Notes under the pieces: generated by a model
The model's input: only the letters and a program-made list of their open reading frames with translations
Database searches by the model: none
Told to the model about the DNA's origin: nothing
Position numbers and translations under genes: made by a program
DNA from: Larus michahellis
Lineage: Eukaryota; Chordata; Aves; Charadriiformes; Laridae
NCBI RefSeq assembly: GCF_964199755.1
Contig: NC_133913.1
Location: forward strand, 5,930,201 to 5,994,200
Direction of reading: 5' to 3'
Length of the DNA stretch: 64,000 nucleotides
Shown: one piece after another, positions 1-11,500 of the stretch
Layout of the letters: every line of letters begins with the position of its first letter
Position numbering within the stretch: the stretch's first letter is position 1

Positions 1-3000
1 GGGCTCGATGAGAAGCCCCCCTTCTTTTCCAAGAGCACAGAGAGGAGCAGCCACAAAGCCGCAGCTCTGCGGGGATCAGCATCCCTGGGGAGGGGGGAGG
101 ACGCCTCACCTTTCCTCCCACCCCCAGAAAGGGCTTTACCTCCAGCCGAGGAGCCGCAAGCTCTGACATGACAGCAAAAGTAATTACGGCAAAGCGGTGT
201 TGACACCGCTATTGATTTTGGTGACAAATGCGCAATGTTGGGTTGGGTTTTTTTTGTGGGTTTGTTTTTTTGGTTTTTTTTTGTTTTTTTTTTTTTTTTA
301 ACTCCTTTGCAGCAGAGCACAAGCGAGACCTGGCCAGTGCCCAGCCAGCCACGATGGCCACACTGAGGTTCTGGGATGAGCCAAACCACCCACCGCGGAG
401 CTGCAATAAACACATCCAACTCATTCCTTCCCGATTTTAACACCGCAAACTTGACAGCATGAGGGGCTTTGCGAGCACGTGCAAGGGCAGACGCTGGGAA
501 GCCGCCCCTTTCCAAAGGAGACGGACACGTTTTCCCAGGTCACCTCCGAGTTGGGATGCTGTGGGCGTCAGATGCGACAAATAAAATCCTCCCAGCCCCT
601 GCATATTCAGTCGGCGTCGCTTTGCTTCATAAATCAGAGCTGCCAACTCCCTGCTTGCCGCTAATGAGTTCAGCCCAACCAATATCGCTCCAGCCCCACG
701 CCGGGCTCGCAGGTAAAAGCGCTGAGAAAAACCCTCCCTGATTTATGAGCAAAGCCATCGTGACCTGGAAGAAATCAGGGTGGCACGAGGTGGGATGAGG
801 TTGTTGCAATCCCAGGTGCCGTGACATGGGGAAGGGCCCTGCTCCAGCTGGGAGATGAAAACCAACCCGGCAGAGGAGTCGCCAGCACGCAGGAAAATGC
901 TGGGAAACCCGAAGGTCCAACTCGCTACACCTTGGGAAGCAACAATTATAGGCATTTTCTATTTTTAAGTCCATTTAGGAAAGAGAATATCTTCTTCTTT
1001 ATGCTCCAGTGTAGCTGAAGCCCCTTGGACGCTCCCTAAATTAACGGCATCATCCCAACAGTGTCCTGGGATGAGCTGCACCGTCCGAAATCCCAGTTAC
1101 CACAGTCGCTGCAAGGGCTGACGCCGGTTTTACCCCCCAGGAAGGGTTAAGCGCCAGGCCGGCCAGCTCCCGTCCCACAGCCCACGGCCCTCCCGGCTGC
1201 GCTTACGGCGTTTTTCCCCCGTTATCTCCTCTCCAGCCCGAGCTGCTTTGAGAGATAAAGCGGGTGGAGGAGGGCGCGTTGGCTGCTCTACGCGAAACAT
1301 CTCCCGATCCCCTCCGGGATCACAACGGTCTGTTTTCGGACTAAGGAAAATACTTTTCCCTTCTCCCAGAAAAGGCATCACCACCATGACGGCCATTCCC
1401 TATCGCTGCAACCCCCCTTCCCCGCTACCAGACGGCCCCTCCAGTTTGAGGGAAAGGAGCCCAATTTAACCGCTGCGCAGAAAATAATACCTATAACCTG
1501 AGCGATCTCGAAAGCAGACTTTTGGAAGCACCTAAATAAACCGGCTGTGCTTGTTCAAGGTGAGACACGCTCAGCCTGACCGTCCTCCACCAGCAGACAC
1601 AACCAGTAACAAACTGGGGCTCAGCACCCAGTTATGTACCACCTGGATCCATGCGCGCTCCCGCTGTATTCCCAGATCCGAGAGCTTTATTTTTGCAACT
1701 TGGGGGAGCACAAGGGAGGACAACCGCGGCTGCGGCCGGCTCCCCGCAGCTGCCGGGCTCCCGAAGCCCAGCAGGAAGCTCTGGGTCGGCACGGGGGGAT
1801 TTCGATGGCAAGGGCAGGGCGCTATTCCCCACAGCGTACACGTTGCGGCCATCAAAAAGCATCTTTCGTTACACAAATCGAAAGGCCACGCTTGGGCTCT
1901 CAGACCGTCTCCCACCTAAGGCAGCAAACGGTACCAAACGCCGCTCGTTTTTCCTCAAAACCCAAACTGGAAACGCAGACTGGGACAAGGGCTTGTGCGG
2001 TTTTGCAATTCCTCCACCGCAGGGCCTGGCTTCCTCGCCTGAACGGTATCGGATGAGAAAGAATAGATCCCTGCTCCTTATTTAGGCGCTGGAAAATCCT
2101 TCTGCCAAACCTGGGGCTAATCGCCCGCGGTACTTAGGTTGTAATCTCGTTAGGGGCCGGAGCGGGGAGGGAGGCTCTGCAGATGGCGGAGCACAGGTCC
2201 CAACGCAGAGCCCGGCGGTTTTGTGCCCCATGTAACACCCACCACTAAGTTCTGCACGTTGGAGCACGGCGGTTGTCCCAGGAACGTCCTCTCGCGGTGT
2301 AGGTGCGGGCAGGGATCGCCAAACCAGGCAGCTGCCCGCCGTCCCACCAAAAAAAAAAAAAAAAAAAAAAGCCCTTTCGCTTTCCAGCGCCCCTTCCAGC
2401 AACAACCCAATTCGTGCCACAGGACCCTCCCTGAACTTTTCCCACCCAAAACTGCGTCCCCGGGTGGTTTTGCCAACAACGGACCCGTCTCACGAGGCTG
2501 GGACACTCGAATCCTTGGTCTCACCGCCGCCGCTTGCTGCCTGCGAACCGACAAACCCCGCGGAGCTCGCGGCAGCTCCGGGGAGCAGAGCCCGTGCCGG
2601 CGTCTCCTGCCTCTCCGGTGTCTTTTATCTACAACGGGAATAAACCCTCCGCAGACGCCGGAGACATGACAGAAGCCCTCTCTGCACAAAGGAAATCGCA
2701 ACAAACATCAAACTGGGAATTTTTTCTCTAGGAAATCAACTCGGACGGCCGCAGTGGAGAGCGGGGCAGCCACTTCCCAGTGCTGACACAGGACGAAGGC
2801 AGAGGAAACTCAATTCCTCTTTCCTGTCCTTAAAAGGAAAGGAAGTATTGCTCTCGCGAAGTAATATTTTTATGTTTTAAATCTCAGAGCCAAGATCCAG
2901 TGACTCTCAAGGTGCCCTGGGCAGAGGCAGGACTCCCAGCAGCGCTCTGCAAACCGCCGCAGCCCCAGGCACTTCCCCTGCCCCCTTTTTGGGGACAGCA

Positions 3001-4721
3001 TTCAGCCGGGGGGACCAGAATCGCTCCCACGCCCCAATGTAATGTGACAGCACGACATCGACGGACCCGACGTGCGTCAAGAAAGAAAACCGCCACCTTT
3101 CCTACCCCCTCGGTCTTTTCTCTCCTAGGTGGATCCCCTGTTAGATTTGGGGGGGGGACAGGAGATTTGCCAGAGCCCCAAAGCCTCCCTGGTTTGCGCT
3201 CGTTATCGCTCTGCCCACCAGCCACGCTTTTAATGTTATTTCCCGGGCGATCCGAACTCTTTTAAGTATATTTGTTACAGGACACTTCCCAGGCTGCCCA
3301 GTTACCTTGTTGCGCTTCAACGCTCGCTCTATTCGGGGCAGGTAACTGCATTTGAGCTCCTCGGGGTCGCAGAAGGTGCGATGCCCACGCTAGGGTAGGA
3401 AGAGGGCTCAAGAACACACCTTTTCCTGGCAAAGGGCAGGCTGAAGCCCTGGGCTGGGCAATAACGGTGATTAAGCACCGCGTCTCCTCTCTGCTCGGCT
3501 CTGGTTTCCACAAACCTAATCATGTCAGAGGAAAAGAAAAGAAAAATCTCCCCAACCACGGCTAAACCTATTAAACTGAGACACGGTGCCACACCCGGGA
3601 GGCAAATAAAATATAAAGAGGCATCTGTGCCGTCATAAAAAAAAGCCTCTGTGATATTTCTTGCGTGACCTTTTATTCACTTCACTTAGCGGACAGGCGG
3701 GATTGCCTACGGAGAGCTGCCGACGGAGGGAGAAGAGCTCTTCAAGCTGACGGTCTCCATGTCGCAGGGCTGGGAAAGCAGCTGCTGGGGCACGGGGCGA
3801 GCGGGAAGAGGAGCCTGGCGAGGCTCCGGTGCGCGAAGCACAAGGCACAAAACCTCCGGAAACCTCTGGAAACACGTGATGTTCCCGTGCCCCGCCGCAC
3901 GCAGAGCCAGCAAGAACGAGGACGAAGCCTCTCCTGCAAACCACAGGCATGGGGAGGCAGCTCTGCGCCTCGTTAATTAAGGCAGTGAGTAACACGGGTA
4001 CTACGTTAGGGATTTTAGATTTTTCCTACCTAGATACGGACCTGCCCCGCCGCACGCGCTCACTCCCAGCCTAATCGTTGTTATTTCACCATTGCGCACC
4101 TCTGGACGCCACGCTCCTCCAGCCACAAGACGATGTCAGCTGAGCTTTGCAAAACCCTGGACTGTGTTTAGGATAACGATGGGATGGGTGTGCAGGAGCC
4201 TGGGCTTCTTCCAGGGTGCAGTAACGGCTACGGGAGGCCACAGGCTCCGGGGAGCAAGACAACGCGCCCAACTGTGCCACCACCCTGGGTGCCACCGCGG
4301 TGGCGGAGATGCCAGGAGGAGGACAAGGCTTGCGCTGGAGGAGTTGGGGAATGTGGGAAGACACACCCTAACGCATGGACAAGAAGAGCTGCGAATTGGG
4401 CTCATTTCTGGCAAAAAAAATGCACTCGCGGCCCCTTTCTGGCTGCCCCGCGGACAACCCCCACGCCGTCACCCATCCGCGCCACGAACGGGCCCGACCC
4501 TGCTTAGCTTCAGAACACGCTCCCACACCAGGCGTGAATTGGAGCCCCGCGGGCCCGTCCCCCCCCGACAGACTGACGGGCGGCTCGCCCAATCGCAGCG
4601 CGGGATGCTGCGCGCCGGCCAATCAGCGCGCCGGCGGGGCGGGGCACCGCGCACTTCCCGGCCGCTGCCCGCCTCAATGAGCCCGGCCGCCGCCGCGGGG
4701 GCGGCCCCGGCCGCCGCTCAC
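1..4721 (-). other. NMT1: NMT1 intron 1 (partial), no exon recognised
   Basis: This stretch lies downstream of the NMT1 exon 1 splice donor on the minus strand, so it is inferred to be NMT1 intron 1, leaving the window on the left. I found no second NMT1 exon. It contains poly-T runs near 246-300 and an A run near 2348-2370, which create false lysine-rich or phenylalanine-rich frames. GC rises toward the right. Two CCAAT boxes (4589-4593 and 4619-4623), 30 bp apart, sit inside the CpG island and may belong to the shared promoter. Confidence 0.6.
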
Positions 4722-4849
4722 CCCCGGTGGGAGCCGCGCTCCGCCTCGTTCTCGCAGTCACTGCAGTGCTCGTGGTCGTTTTCCTCCGCCGGCGGCCGCG
4801 GGGGCCTCGCCGGTTGCCGCCTCACTGCTGTCTCACCGTCCTCCGCCAT
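4722..4849 (-). CDS. NMT1: NMT1 coding exon 1 (partial gene): glycylpeptide N-tetradecanoyltransferase 1
   Basis: NMT1 transfers myristate from myristoyl-CoA to the N-terminal glycine of cytosolic proteins. Only the N-terminal coding exon is here. It begins MAEDGETAV and contains HEHCSDCENE, which I recognise from the start of mammalian NMT1 (human MADESETAV...HEHCSDCENE). The ATG at 4849-4847 has A at -3 and G at +4. The exon ends at 4722 before a GTGAGC donor (4721-4716), giving 42 codons plus two bases. The catalytic domain and the polylysine stretch of the family are encoded by later exons outside the window. The start codon lies inside a CAAGATGGCGG motif, typical of YY1 sites at initiator codons. 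DCAKD starts divergently about 0.4 kb away, as in mammals. Confidence 0.9.
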
Positions 4850-5257
4850 CTTGAAACGGGGCCTCGGCGCCTGCCGCACCCCCCCAACAAAGCGCGCCGC
4901 GATTGGGCGCCGGCTCGCGGGGCATGCCGGGACCGGTAGTCTGCGCGGGTGTGCGGGGGCCGGGCCGCGCCCGGTGCTAGGCCTACGCTTCCCGTAGGCG
5001 TTTGTAGGCGCTGCGGGAGCGGGAGGGCTCTCCCGCACCGGGGCAGCCGCGCCGGGCGCCCGCCGTGGCGGGGAGTCGCGGCCTGAGCCGGGGACGGAGG
5101 GGCCGGGCCGCGGCGCCCGCGCCCCCACCCGCTTCCTGCCCGAGGGGGCGGGACGAGTCTAACGAGAGCGGCGCCGATTGGCTAGGAGAGGGAATATCAC
5201 TTCCCAGTAGCCAATAGGCGCGCGGGATACTGCGCCGCGCCTGAAGCCGGGCGGAGG
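4850..5257. promoter_or_regulatory. Bidirectional CpG-island promoter, NMT1 / DCAKD
   Basis: About 400 bp of very GC- and CpG-rich sequence separates the NMT1 start codon from the first DCAKD splice donor. Visible motifs: inverted CCAAT boxes at 4902-4906 and 5177-5181, a forward CCAAT at 5211-5215, a YY1-like CCGCCATCTTG at 4843-4853, and a ZNF143/THAP11-like motif at 4921-4940 (GGCATGCC at the left, GGTAGT at the right). No TATA box was seen. The set is typical of TATA-less divergent housekeeping promoters; factor occupancy is inferred from motif only. Confidence 0.75.
5221..5257 (+). other. DCAKD: Probable non-coding first exon of DCAKD (3' end only)
   Basis: A GTGAGT donor at 5258-5263 follows the promoter, and the next plus-strand coding exon has its own 3' splice site just before the ATG, so an untranslated first exon is required. 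The transcription start is not visible; the left limit given is arbitrary. Confidence 0.4.
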
Positions 5258-8200
5258 GTGAGTGGGTGAGGGCGGCTTGAGGGACCCGCACCGGGCCTCG
5301 CACCCCGCGGCGGCTCGGCCCGGTGCCGGCGGACCCTCCCGGGCCTGGCCGGCCCCGCTCCGCTCTCCGGCCGGTCCCGCCGCCCTCCCGGGCCTGGCCG
5401 GCCCCGCTCCCCGACAGGCCCGCCGCCTTCTCCCGGGGCGGCCTGGCCCGGCCTGACACCCCCTACTCTATCCCCCAACACCGTGTCCTGGGCCCCGGGC
5501 TCAGCGGGGCCGGGCCCGGCTCGGTTCCACCGGGGAAGCGCCTTTTTTCTGTCAGGGCCCTGCCCGGCCAAAGCTGCCGGTGCACGGGGGTTGATTTGGT
5601 ACCGACTGACAGGGCCGGGGGGGTGGTTCGTGGTGGTGATGGTGATGGCGGCTTTTTCCCCACCGAGGTAACCATGGATTTTATGATTTTTTTCCTTTTA
5701 ATTGCAGCCCCCTCGAGCCGAGCACCAGGTCTGTCAGCGTGCCAGGCCCCAGGCAGAGCCAATGATGGGAGCGGGAGGAGGAGGGCTGGGTGCAGGGTGG
5801 CAGTGGGGGACGTGTGTCAGCTCTGTCCCCCTTGGTGTGCTGGCCCGATGGCTTCAGGTGGGCGACTCGCGCCCTCCTTGAAAACCAGAGGACTCGGGAC
5901 ACGGGGGAAATTTGGGCATATCAGTCTTCAAAAGCCGCTTCCTCAGGGCTCCGGGTTACATCTCCCAAGGCACCATTCCTCACAGCAGGAATAACTCGCC
6001 AAGTTTTCCAGTCTGACTTGCCTCTGTGGCTCGCCGCGGCTCGCCTTTCAGCTTTTCCCACTCTTGATTTAGTTGGCAGAGCCCAAACACACCAAAAAAA
6101 ACGGTGCATTTTGGGGAAAACTAGTTCTGGCTCCTGCCTGTAGCATCTGCAGGAATGGGCTGGTCTCTCTACCCTTGTGTACAGTTCAAAACCAAGCTTG
6201 TTAAATATTTATACCTTGTACTGTGAATCTTATATCTGTACCGGCCCTGTGACAGCGCAAGTGTTTTCAAACCCGGTTTGGCCGGGGTTTCTAGATGAAC
6301 CCTTCCAAGTGCTCTTTTACCCCTGCGGTAATTCTCGCAGCAGCCGCCTGCCTGCGGAGGTATGTAACGGAGGGACAGAAATAGCAGGGGTTTTGGGACC
6401 AAGTCCCAGCTGAGGCTGGAGGCCAGAGCGTTGGGGTTACTGCAGTTAAAACCCTGTATTTACTCTACATGGCCAGGAGAGATTTTTATGTATTTTTAAA
6501 AAGAAAACGCGATTGGAGCCTCCACCCCCGCAAGGCAGCGCACCAAAGGCCTGATTCTCCTCGTGCAGCGTTAGCCCTTGTAGGCCGTCGCGGAGGGCGT
6601 ATGAAATCCTGCCAGGGAGGGTTGGATTTTAACCCGCTGCAATAAATAAACAGCCCCTCTGTCGCACCAAGCCCACCGTAGCGCCGGGAAAGGCTCCCCA
6701 TGGGGACCAGGTACTCGCTTGGCAACAAAGCTTGGGATTTACGTCAGCCTCCCGCAAAGCACTGATGTTTATTGTGAGTGCCCTTTCTGATTCCCTTTGA
6801 GTTCCCCCTCGTCATTGCTGCCGTTAACCCCATCTGTTCGCCTGGCGTCTTGGAAGGGAAAAGGAGCACGTGGTGCTGCTTCGGGCTGGCCTCGGCTCTC
6901 GGCAGCCACGAAGTGAAGTCGCTTTGTGACGTTGCTGGCTTTTGCTCTAACTCCTGGTTCCTCCCGCTGTTGAATTGCCTCCAGCTGCCAACGGACTTAT
7001 TCCCCCCCAGACCGTGGGTCTTGGTCCCGTTTGCAGGACTGAGTTATGACAGAAATGTCCTTTTTCTAGCGAAAGGAAGCAGTGCTGTGTTTTCACCCAT
7101 CTTCAGCCGTCCTGCAGGCCCGTGTTCCTGACTGCTGCCTTTGGGCGCAAAGCGGCGCGGTCCCTGTTCGTGGGGGACAGTGTGGGCAGCAGGTACCCGG
7201 TTCTTGTATGCGCAGAGTTTTTTTGGGGGCTGGTGGCCACGGTGTCAGGAAGGAGGTGTGACACCAGAACCAGGTTAGGCAGACCAGAGTGATAGTTACC
7301 GAGAGGGTTGGGTTTTGGAGTATGTGGCTCACCGGGTGATCTGGTGGGAGCTGGGCCTCCTTCCTCTGTGGAAGAAGCTGAAGGGTGACTACCAGCAGCC
7401 TGTGGCTCCTGGCCAAAAATGACGGAGCCAGTTCCTTCTCAGATGCAAGAGGCAGCAGCCACGAGTTGGGGCTCGGGAGCTTCAGGCTCCTTGTCTGTGA
7501 GGGTGGTGTCACCCTGGACAAGGTGACAACGAAGCAGGAGGCTCTGTCCTTGGGGATTTGCAGGACTCGTCCGTACAAAGCCCTGGATGCCCTCGGCTGG
7601 GGCTGGGGTTGCTCCATGGGGGCTGGAGTGGGGGCGTTGGGGTCTGTTCCCTGCACTGCCACGGCTGCCCCAGGTCCTGCAGGATTCATCCTTTCCCAGC
7701 CTGCCGTGGCCGTTGCCTTTTTGGGGATACAGGTACGACCTTGCTCGCAGGAGTCCCTGCTCCTGTTTGGAGCTGCCTCTGTGTCGCTGAGCCTTTTGGT
7801 GAACGGTTGGAAGCGGGACTTAGAGAGTTGCAGGGTTTGGGTTGAGTTGGGGAGAGATCTCGATGCAGAAACTGTGAGAGAAGTCCGGCTGGGGGATTAC
7901 CGGCTCCCTCCCAGCCTCAAGGCCGTCGGCAAGCGCAGACTCTGTGTTTAGTGCTGCGTTCGCAAGCTAACAGACACAAGTTTGCTGCTCAGAGCCACGA
8001 TTCTTGCGTCCGTTGGGCTGCTGGTGCTGGCTTTCAGGTGACGTGGGGATGTGATTTACTTACTGCCTTCTGTGCGTTGTGTCCCGATTATGTCAGAGGT
8101 AGCTTATCTCCTCCTACACCCTGGCTGTAGAGATCAAGCAGGGCTCTCCCTCTCAATCCGTGCGTTTCTCGGTCCAGGCTGGGATGTTGTCTGAATTCTT

Positions 8201-8569
8201 CCCCTTTGTCACTGATCCGGGGTCACCCTGCGGGAAATTTCCTCTGATTTAGGGTGCTGTAGGTGAGACTGCGGCTTGATGGGTGCAGGTGTTAAAGGGG
8301 AGCTGCAGGTAGCCAGAGTTGCATGTCCAGAGTTAGCAGGGTCCAGGAAAGCCTCACTTAACTCAACGCTGTTCTTCAGCCTGTAAAACAGGGGTAACCC
8401 AGCTCAGAGGGGTGTCAGAATCATGCTGATGTCTTGGTAATGCCCTGAGATCGTATGAAAATGAGCTTTGAATGAAGTCGCCTGTTTGGGATAAATAGTT
8501 GATGGACCCAGCGTGAACAAAACGGCCCCACGTTGGCGTGTTTTTCAAGGTCTTTTCTTTCCATTTCAG
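5258..8569 (+). other. DCAKD: DCAKD intron 1, nothing coding recognised
   Basis: The sequence runs from the candidate first donor to the acceptor of the first coding exon. GC falls from the CpG island (to about 5600) into ordinary intronic sequence. A pyrimidine tract and AG near 5690-5706 could serve an alternative untranslated exon, but there is no independent support. No tandem array or transposon was recognised. Confidence 0.5.
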
Positions 8570-8575
8570 AGCACA

Positions 8576-11500
8576 ATGTTCCTGGTCGGACTCTCGGGTG
8601 GAATCGCGTCGGGGAAGAGCACGGTGGTGGCCGTACTCCGGGAACTGGGCTGTGCCGTGATTGATGCCGATGTTATTGCCAGGGAGGGTGAGTTTTGCAT
8701 AGTTGATCTTTCTCGCTGAGGTTCCCCTGACAACTGGGATTGATGCGGGGAAGCACAGACGGCAGAGGGTGCTCTGGGTACATTAGAGAAGTGTTTCCCT
8801 CCCATGTCGATGAGGCTGCGTGGAGCAGCTGTCTCAGGGGGATTGGAACTAGGATATATTTTTAATAAAGAAAAAAAAAAATTTATATCTTGTCCTAATA
8901 ACAAACACCACGGGGAGATCTTGCCCTGAGTTTCCCTCTGCTGGAGTGCAATACTTCCTGGCTTGGAAAGCCAACTTGTGGCAAAATAAATGCCCTTTGT
9001 AAAGCAGGTTCCTTCGGCTGATCTGACGTCCCCTCTCAGCCCCGGGTCACCCGTTCTGTAACATGTTGGGTGGGAAAGAGAATTTCCCTCTGTGGTGGAC
9101 GTTGCTTGGTTGTAAATACTGAGAGATTGGTCCACAAAATTACTCGTGCCTTAAGGCGCTCAAAACCAAAAACAAACAAACTAACAAAAAAAAGCGGCTC
9201 CAAATATCCCAGATCGGAGGGAATTCGGTCTGTGCTTCTGCACAGCACACCTACCTCTCGCTGCTCTGGAAATGTGCTGTCCTGGCTACAGAAAAGACCC
9301 AGAATTGCAGATCTGTCGCCTCAGCGGGACTGGAGCAGACCCTGCTCTCCCCGATTACCTGCGCCATGCGGGGCGAGATGTTAATCCCTCCGTACCGCCG
9401 GGATCAGGAGGAGAGCCGCGCTCGCTCTGGGAAGGGCTGCTGATTGTGTATGCGGAAGGTTTCGGGTCTGCAGCTGAGCAGCGGTGCAGGCGGTGTCGTT
9501 TTGAAGTGCCTGCGCCTTTTCTGTTTGGTGAAGAACTTAACCTGTAGCCGCTCAAAGCTGCGATGCTCTTAACATTTTATTGCACTGTAATTCCCCTCGA
9601 GGTGGGGAAAATTTGCTGGAGGTGCTAAAAGCCCTCAGAGGCGATAGGAAAACACTACAGATACTCAGTGTCGGGTTTCTACCAATCACTTCATTTTTTC
9701 CTCCAATTCCTTTTTTATACGTGTTTGTTTACTGTATGGATTCCAGCCATCCTGAAACTGCCTCGATGTGAAATTCCGCGGGAGAAAGAAATTGGTCATC
9801 AAGACTTTTATTAGGTTGGCCCGAGGTTACAACCTGGGGCAACGTTCCTGGATTTTGGAGAGAAAATTATAGATGGTCTGTCATTCTCTGTGGTTGGCCT
9901 CGGCTTGATCTTACTTACCGTTTTATTACTGCATCCTTTTTGCTGCTAATTTTTTTTGGTTTTGGTGGCTTTCAAATTATATACTCGTGTAACGTCAGAG
10001 TCCTTGCAAATACCTGTCGGGAACTGATCTCTTAGAAGGTTTCTGCGTTCATTCTCATGAAGAATTTGGTGGCTGAGGCGAAAGACGGGGGGGGGGAAAA
10101 AATCCTTAGTAGCAGCCAGAGCCAACTTGTAGCAGCCAGGCTGTGTTCACCTAGCGCTGAAGTTTTCCGCTAAAATAAATCTGACGCTGGTTCTGGTCCC
10201 TTTAGGATCTCCCTGCTCGACTCCTCGGCGGTAGGAATCGGCTCAGCCCCCCTGCCCCGTTCCTGCCGGTTCCTCGGCTGGTAGCCAGCCGCGAGTCCTC
10301 GCCCTGTTGACTCCTAACCCCCAGCAGCAGCACGCACGAGGGAGGGTTGTGGCGCTGAATTAATGTTTGCAGGAGCCTTCGATCACTCGGGTGTCAGCCC
10401 TCCAAGGGACCTTGAGCTGAGAAAGGGTGGGGGGGGGGGTGGTTTGGCTTTTTTTTTTTGTTTTTTTTTTTTTTTTTTGCAGGCACTTTTCCTGCGGCGC
10501 CGATGCCAGGTGTCTGCCGGTTTGCAGCGCTGAGCCGCGCCGCGCTCGCTTCAGCATGTGCTGGCAGGCAGATGTGCCGCCCGCCGAGGAGAATAAGCTC
10601 GGTTATTTAATGAACAAAACTCATTTGAGGCCGATCGCTGATGCAAACACCGACTGTGCTGTAGAACTGGCTCTAACCTCCGGCTGTTTAATGTTATCAG
10701 TGGTGCAGCCCCACTTGAAGGCCTATCAGCGGATAGTGCGTTACTTTGGCACCGAGATCCTCTTGGAGAACGGCGAGATAAATCGCGAGGCTCTAGGAAA
10801 CATTATCTTCTCCCACCCGGAGAAACGGCAGCTGCTGAACTCCATCACCCACCCGGAGATCCAGAAGGAGATGCTGAAGCAGATCTTGAAGTACTTTGTG
10901 CTAGGTAAGAGGCCGTGTCCCAGCACACCGGGACTCCTGCCCAGGCCGGAATTGTCCCTCCTTGCTCTGCCTTTGGTTTGAAAATGGGAAGAGGGACGGG
11001 GAAGGAGAAAGGGAACCGACGTTGAGTGACGGCCTTTGTGCTCTGCCGCCGTTGGCCTTTCTCGTCGGCGTTTGGAGGATTCATTCCTGCCTTTCACTGC
11101 TGCCCTTCACCACCGCCGCCTTCTATGGTTTAAAGTACATCTGTAGGGCCTGAGAAAAGCATTGTGAGGCCTCTTCTGAGATTACTTGCTGGATAATGTC
11201 ATACCTTCCGAAATGGCCAAATATTCTTCCCTGCCCCCAGCCTCCCCGGGCCTTCAATGAAAGCTGCGGAGCCCTTTTAGTCTCGATAAGGTGAGAAATG
11301 GGCTGACGGCTGTGGTTTCCAAAGTCCCGCTTTTTCCCCTGATAAACATAACAAATACAGCTGTCAAACTTGGTCTCATCAAATGCCAGATAAGATCACC
11401 AGCTGTTTTGGAGGTCTCCGTGTAGACAGAAGGATGTCTTAATAGAGTCAGTCTGGTTTCGCGGAGCTTATCAAAGCTGAGCCCTGTGACAGCTCAATAG

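Noticed and set aside
209-424. Minus-strand frame with a polylysine stretch, considered as NMT1 exon 2
   Set aside because: NMT1 has a polylysine block in exon 2, but here the lysines come from a poly-T tract and the flanking residues do not match NMT1.
4092-4997. 301-codon plus-strand frame over the NMT1 first exon
   Set aside because: GC-driven frame antisense to a recognisable NMT1 exon, in a CpG island.
5323-5994. 223-codon plus-strand frame in DCAKD intron 1
   Set aside because: Composition-driven Pro/Gly/Arg/Ala frame with no family resemblance and no exon structure.
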